This document shows positions 20,260-22,296 of a DNA stretch of 22,296 nucleotides, piece after piece. Both the position numbers and the translations under genes were made by a program. The notes under the pieces are model-generated. The model was not told the DNA's origin. It saw nothing but the letters and a program-made list of their open reading frames with translations, and searched no databases. This stretch comes from a virus, in IMG/VR virus record IMGVR_UViG_3300028840_007522, positions 1 through 22,296 of that record; one strand, given 5' to 3'. How positions within the stretch are numbered: position 1 is the first letter of the stretch; the number at the start of each line of letters is the position of its first letter.

Positions 20260-20979
20260 ATGATTGAACCGCTTGAATTTGAAAGAAGGGCCAGCGCCCG
20301 CAGGGGGGCGCTGGTGTTCATGGCCTTCGTCGTGTGGGTGGCGCTCATGTTGTGGCTGTTGTCCACCGAAAGCCCGGCGGCCGGCGCCCAGCGGGAGCGC
20401 GCGCCGTTGACGGCCGTCGAGTATTTCGAACCCGCCATGCTCGAGCAGGGCTTCACGCTGTGCACGTTGCCCACGGAGGAGGAGTGGCGGGTGGCGGAGG
20501 GGATACGATGGCTGGTGACGCCGGACCCGGACAGGGAGAAGAAGTACCTCCGGGTGTACGCCGATTACAGGGTGCATGATGACGAGGGATATAGGCTGGA
20601 ACTGGCCCGCGCCTTCCTTGGCGCCGGGGCCGAGTTCGGTTTCGATCCGTGGCTGTTGGTGGGCATGGCGTACCGCGAAAGCATCTTCCGCATGGAGGAG
20701 ATAGGGGACGGCGGCAAGGCCAGGGGGATGATGCAGGTGCACGGGCAGGGGCGCAAGGCGTGCGCCAGTCACTGCGGGGACCTGGGCACGGTGAGACAGC
20801 ACGTGGATTGCGGGGCCTGCTGGCTGGACAGGGGCCGCAGGTGGTGCGGCGATTTGGATGGAGCCTTGTACGGCTACATCAGCGGCCGGTGCAGTACCGT
20901 TGAACAGGACCGCCGCAAGGCGCACAGGGTGCGTCGCAGGCTGGCGGCCATGTTGGATGAAAGGTTCGGACCACTATGA
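20260..20979 (+). CDS. Lytic transglycosylase (SLT-like) with N-terminal membrane anchor
   Basis: 239 aa from the ATG at 20260 (GATGGAGATTGATT before it). Residues 16-34 are a strongly hydrophobic span (GALVFMAFVVWVALMLWLL), then a possible signal-peptidase site (AGA|Q at 41-44), so it is exported or anchored. The catalytic domain is at about residues 105-235: GFDPWLLVGMAYRESIFRME with catalytic-type E140-S141, then GGKARGMMQVHGQG, the usual ES...G..GxMQ SLT pattern. Several cysteines (68, 168, 172, 184, 187, 196, 211) suit disulfides outside the cytoplasm. It should cleave peptidoglycan, for lysis or for DNA entry. The location inside the early/replication region with its own promoter is unusual. 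Confidence 0.8.
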   Translation: MIEPLEFERRASARRGALVFMAFVVWVALMLWLLSTESPAAGAQRERAPLTAVEYFEPAMLEQGFTLCTLPTEEEWRVAEGIRWLVTPDPDREKKYLRVYADYRVHDDEGYRLELARAFLGAGAEFGFDPWLLVGMAYRESIFRMEEIGDGGKARGMMQVHGQGRKACASHCGDLGTVRQHVDCGACWLDRGRRWCGDLDGALYGYISGRCSTVEQDRRKAHRVRRRLAAMLDERFGPL

Positions 20980-21251
20980 AAGACAAGAAATATTGCGCGA
21001 AGGCCAAGACGCCGGAACTTTACGACATGCTGAAAAGGGTGGAGGAGCGGTCGGGGTGCAGGTGGAACGGCACGGGGTTTCGCCCAGCCGTCAACACCCC
21101 GTACCCCAACGGCCTGAACCCGGAGGCCAATTACGTGGCGGTGGACGGCAAGGGCTGGCTCTTTTACTTCAAGTACGTGGACAAGACCATGGAACTGGTG
21201 GACGCCGACGCCTTCGTTGCCAGGTGCGCGGAGATAAAGCCCAGGGGATGA
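20976..21251 (+). CDS. Small unknown protein
   Basis: 91 aa; ATGA overlap with the transglycosylase. N-terminus basic (MKDKKYCAKAKTPELYDML), then a beta-rich part (NYVAVDGKGWLFYFKYVD) and a closing helix (DADAFVARCAEIKPRG). No membrane span or known motif. It may act with the neighbouring lysis-like genes; this is only from position. Confidence 0.6.
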   Translation: MKDKKYCAKAKTPELYDMLKRVEERSGCRWNGTGFRPAVNTPYPNGLNPEANYVAVDGKGWLFYFKYVDKTMELVDADAFVARCAEIKPRG

Positions 21252-21252
21252 C

Positions 21253-21444
21253 ATGAAGATGTTCGTGATGGCCGTGCTCCTGCTGTGCCTCCTCCCGCTG
21301 GTGATCATGGCGCTGGTGGCGCATGACGAAATAGGGTTCGGCCCCGGCCCTTTCGACACGGCCTGGGCCATGACCCTCTCAATAATGGCCGTGCTGTACA
21401 TGATGGCCATGTTCCTGATATTGCGGTATGCGACATTCGGCTGA
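21253..21444 (+). CDS. Small two-span membrane protein, possible holin
   Basis: 63 aa with two hydrophobic spans: residues 2-22 (KMFVMAVLLLCLLPLVIMAL) and 39-60 (AMTLSIMAVLYMMAMFLILR), joined by a short charged loop (AHDEIGFGPGPFDT). Size and layout fit a class II-type small holin. It lies one gene after the transglycosylase, which supports a lysis role, but many small phage membrane proteins look alike. Its end overlaps the next gene by 17 nt. Confidence 0.55.
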   Translation: MKMFVMAVLLLCLLPLVIMALVAHDEIGFGPGPFDTAWAMTLSIMAVLYMMAMFLILRYATFG

Positions 21445-22296
21445 CAAATACCGCCCGCCCAAGGGTTTCTTCAAGGTGCCTATAAACGCCTACATGGTTC
21501 TTTGCAGGGACCATCGGCTGGTACTGCGGCTGGCGGACGGCACCCACACGGTGGAGCGCAACCTGGTGCGATATTGGCATAGGCCACAATACGACCCGAA
21601 AGCCAAGTGTCCGCAATACGAGGCCATAGTAAAGGACATGTTCAGGCTGTCCTCCGACCCCAAGGGGATGCGCCGCCATTATTACGAGTTCCTCGGGTAT
21701 TGCCTGCTTCCATCCAGGGTGTGCCGCCTCGAGTGGGTGTTGTACGGCGACAAACACAGCGGCAAGTTCGAGGCCCTGCGCACCGTGTCCGCTCTTTTGG
21801 GTGGTGACACCAGCCCGGAGAACATGGTGTTCGCGGACCGCCCGCCCGAGCGCCTGCACGACGAGAACCAGATGGCCCGCACCATGATATTTCCCTTCTT
21901 CGGTGTGCCCGACCCCAAGGCGCCCCCGGCCTACATCCACGACAAGGTCATAGAGCAGGAACTGAGCGGCGTTCTCAATCTGGCCCTGAAGGGCCTGCGG
22001 AACCTGATAAAACGTGGCCGTTTCAACCCTCCAGCCGATTGCGTGGAGGCCGCCCGCGAGTATTACCGCACCATGGACCAGATAGGCAACTTCCTGCGGG
22101 ACTGTTGCGTGGTGCTGGAGGACAACGCCGTCAAGACACCAGGCGCCCAGGTGTTCAACCGATACATTGACTGGTCGGGAAACAACGACCTGCGCCTTTC
22201 AAAGCAGGAATTCATATGGGAACTCCGTTCAAGGGGCATCCCATACGGTCGGGGCAAGGACAATGTCCGTCGCTTCTACGGCCTGGCGCTGGCCAA
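21428..22296 (+). CDS. Shortened SF3/D5-type helicase-like protein (partial at right edge)
   Basis: Open from the ATG at 21428 to the window end, 289 residues visible. The start resembles the D5 N-terminal region that precedes P4-type helicases (VLRLADGTH..., then YDPKAKCPQYEAIVKDMF). FLGYCLLPSRVCRLEWVLYG then leads into a Walker-A-like GDKHSGKF (residues 107-114), with Phe where Ser/Thr is expected. The C-terminal part matches the helicase end: QELSGVLNLALKGLRNLIKR, then EYYRTMDQIGNFLRD and RYIDWSGNNDLRLSKQEFIW, closing with VRRFYGLALA. The stretch that should carry Walker B, sensor and Arg finger (roughly 90 residues) is missing between residues ~125 and ~155. It is probably near its end at the window edge. 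Helicase activity is doubtful. Confidence 0.68.
   Translation, partial: MRHSADKYRPPKGFFKVPINAYMVLCRDHRLVLRLADGTHTVERNLVRYWHRPQYDPKAKCPQYEAIVKDMFRLSSDPKGMRRHYYEFLGYCLLPSRVCRLEWVLYGDKHSGKFEALRTVSALLGGDTSPENMVFADRPPERLHDENQMARTMIFPFFGVPDPKAPPAYIHDKVIEQELSGVLNLALKGLRNLIKRGRFNPPADCVEAAREYYRTMDQIGNFLRDCCVVLEDNAVKTPGAQVFNRYIDWSGNNDLRLSKQEFIWELRSRGIPYGRGKDNVRRFYGLALA

Noticed and set aside
1-22296. tRNA genes, CRISPR arrays, IS elements or an integrase/attachment site
   Set aside because: No cloverleaf-like GGTTCGA context, regularly spaced repeats, transposase or recombinase motifs were seen; coding genes fill nearly all of the window.

Overview
The window is part of a double-stranded DNA tailed phage or prophage with a contractile (myovirus-type) tail. 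Every supported gene lies on the + strand, and genes are packed with 1-17 nt overlaps or very short gaps. There are 38 coding regions, two of them cut by the window edges. The DNA is GC-rich, yet it strongly prefers ATA for isoleucine and often uses AGG for arginine. That is an unusual mix and may reflect the host. I cannot name the host. The Mu-like baseplate genes and the exported transglycosylase fit a Gram-negative-type host, but this is inference. No rRNA, tRNA, CRISPR array, transposase or integrase is visible.

Region 1 (1-10885) is the tail-tip module. It starts with the end of a baseplate hub protein, then a Mu gp45-like spike, a probable PAAR-like spike tip, a GP46 wedge protein, a baseplate J/gp47 protein and a gp48/DUF2313 protein. 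These are followed by a 791-aa beta-helix tail fibre/spike, a family-25 glycosyltransferase, a 665-aa second tail fibre, three small proteins (one with a coiled coil plus membrane segment, holin/XhlA-like) and a third fibre-type protein.

Region 2 (10886-15373) starts with promoter-like DNA, two small putative DNA-binding regulators (basic/RHH-like and XRE/Cro-like) and a recombination pair: a PD-(D/E)XK RecE-like exonuclease and a probable Rad52-like annealing protein. A string of small accessory proteins follows, several of them Cys-rich, ending with an ASCH-like protein.

Region 3 (15374-19310) is the replication module: an RHH regulator, a winged-helix replication initiator whose gene carries an AT-rich segment with inverted repeats (a candidate origin), a G39P-like helicase loader, small conserved proteins, a beta-class DNA methyltransferase of clearly lower GC, and a zinc-ribbon/coiled-coil protein.

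Region 4 (19311-22296) holds a 59-aa Cys-rich protein, a spore-photoproduct-lyase-like radical SAM protein, a membrane-anchored lytic transglycosylase behind its own promoter, two small proteins (one with two membrane segments), and an SF3/D5-type helicase-like protein that seems to lack the central ATPase core and has an altered Walker A.

The early half (11.3-18.9 kb) also has an identical 10-mer, AACGAAAGGG, 6-8 nt before five start codons. I did not see it before any tail gene. No stretch above 300 bases lacks a gene; the largest gap is 11237-11350.
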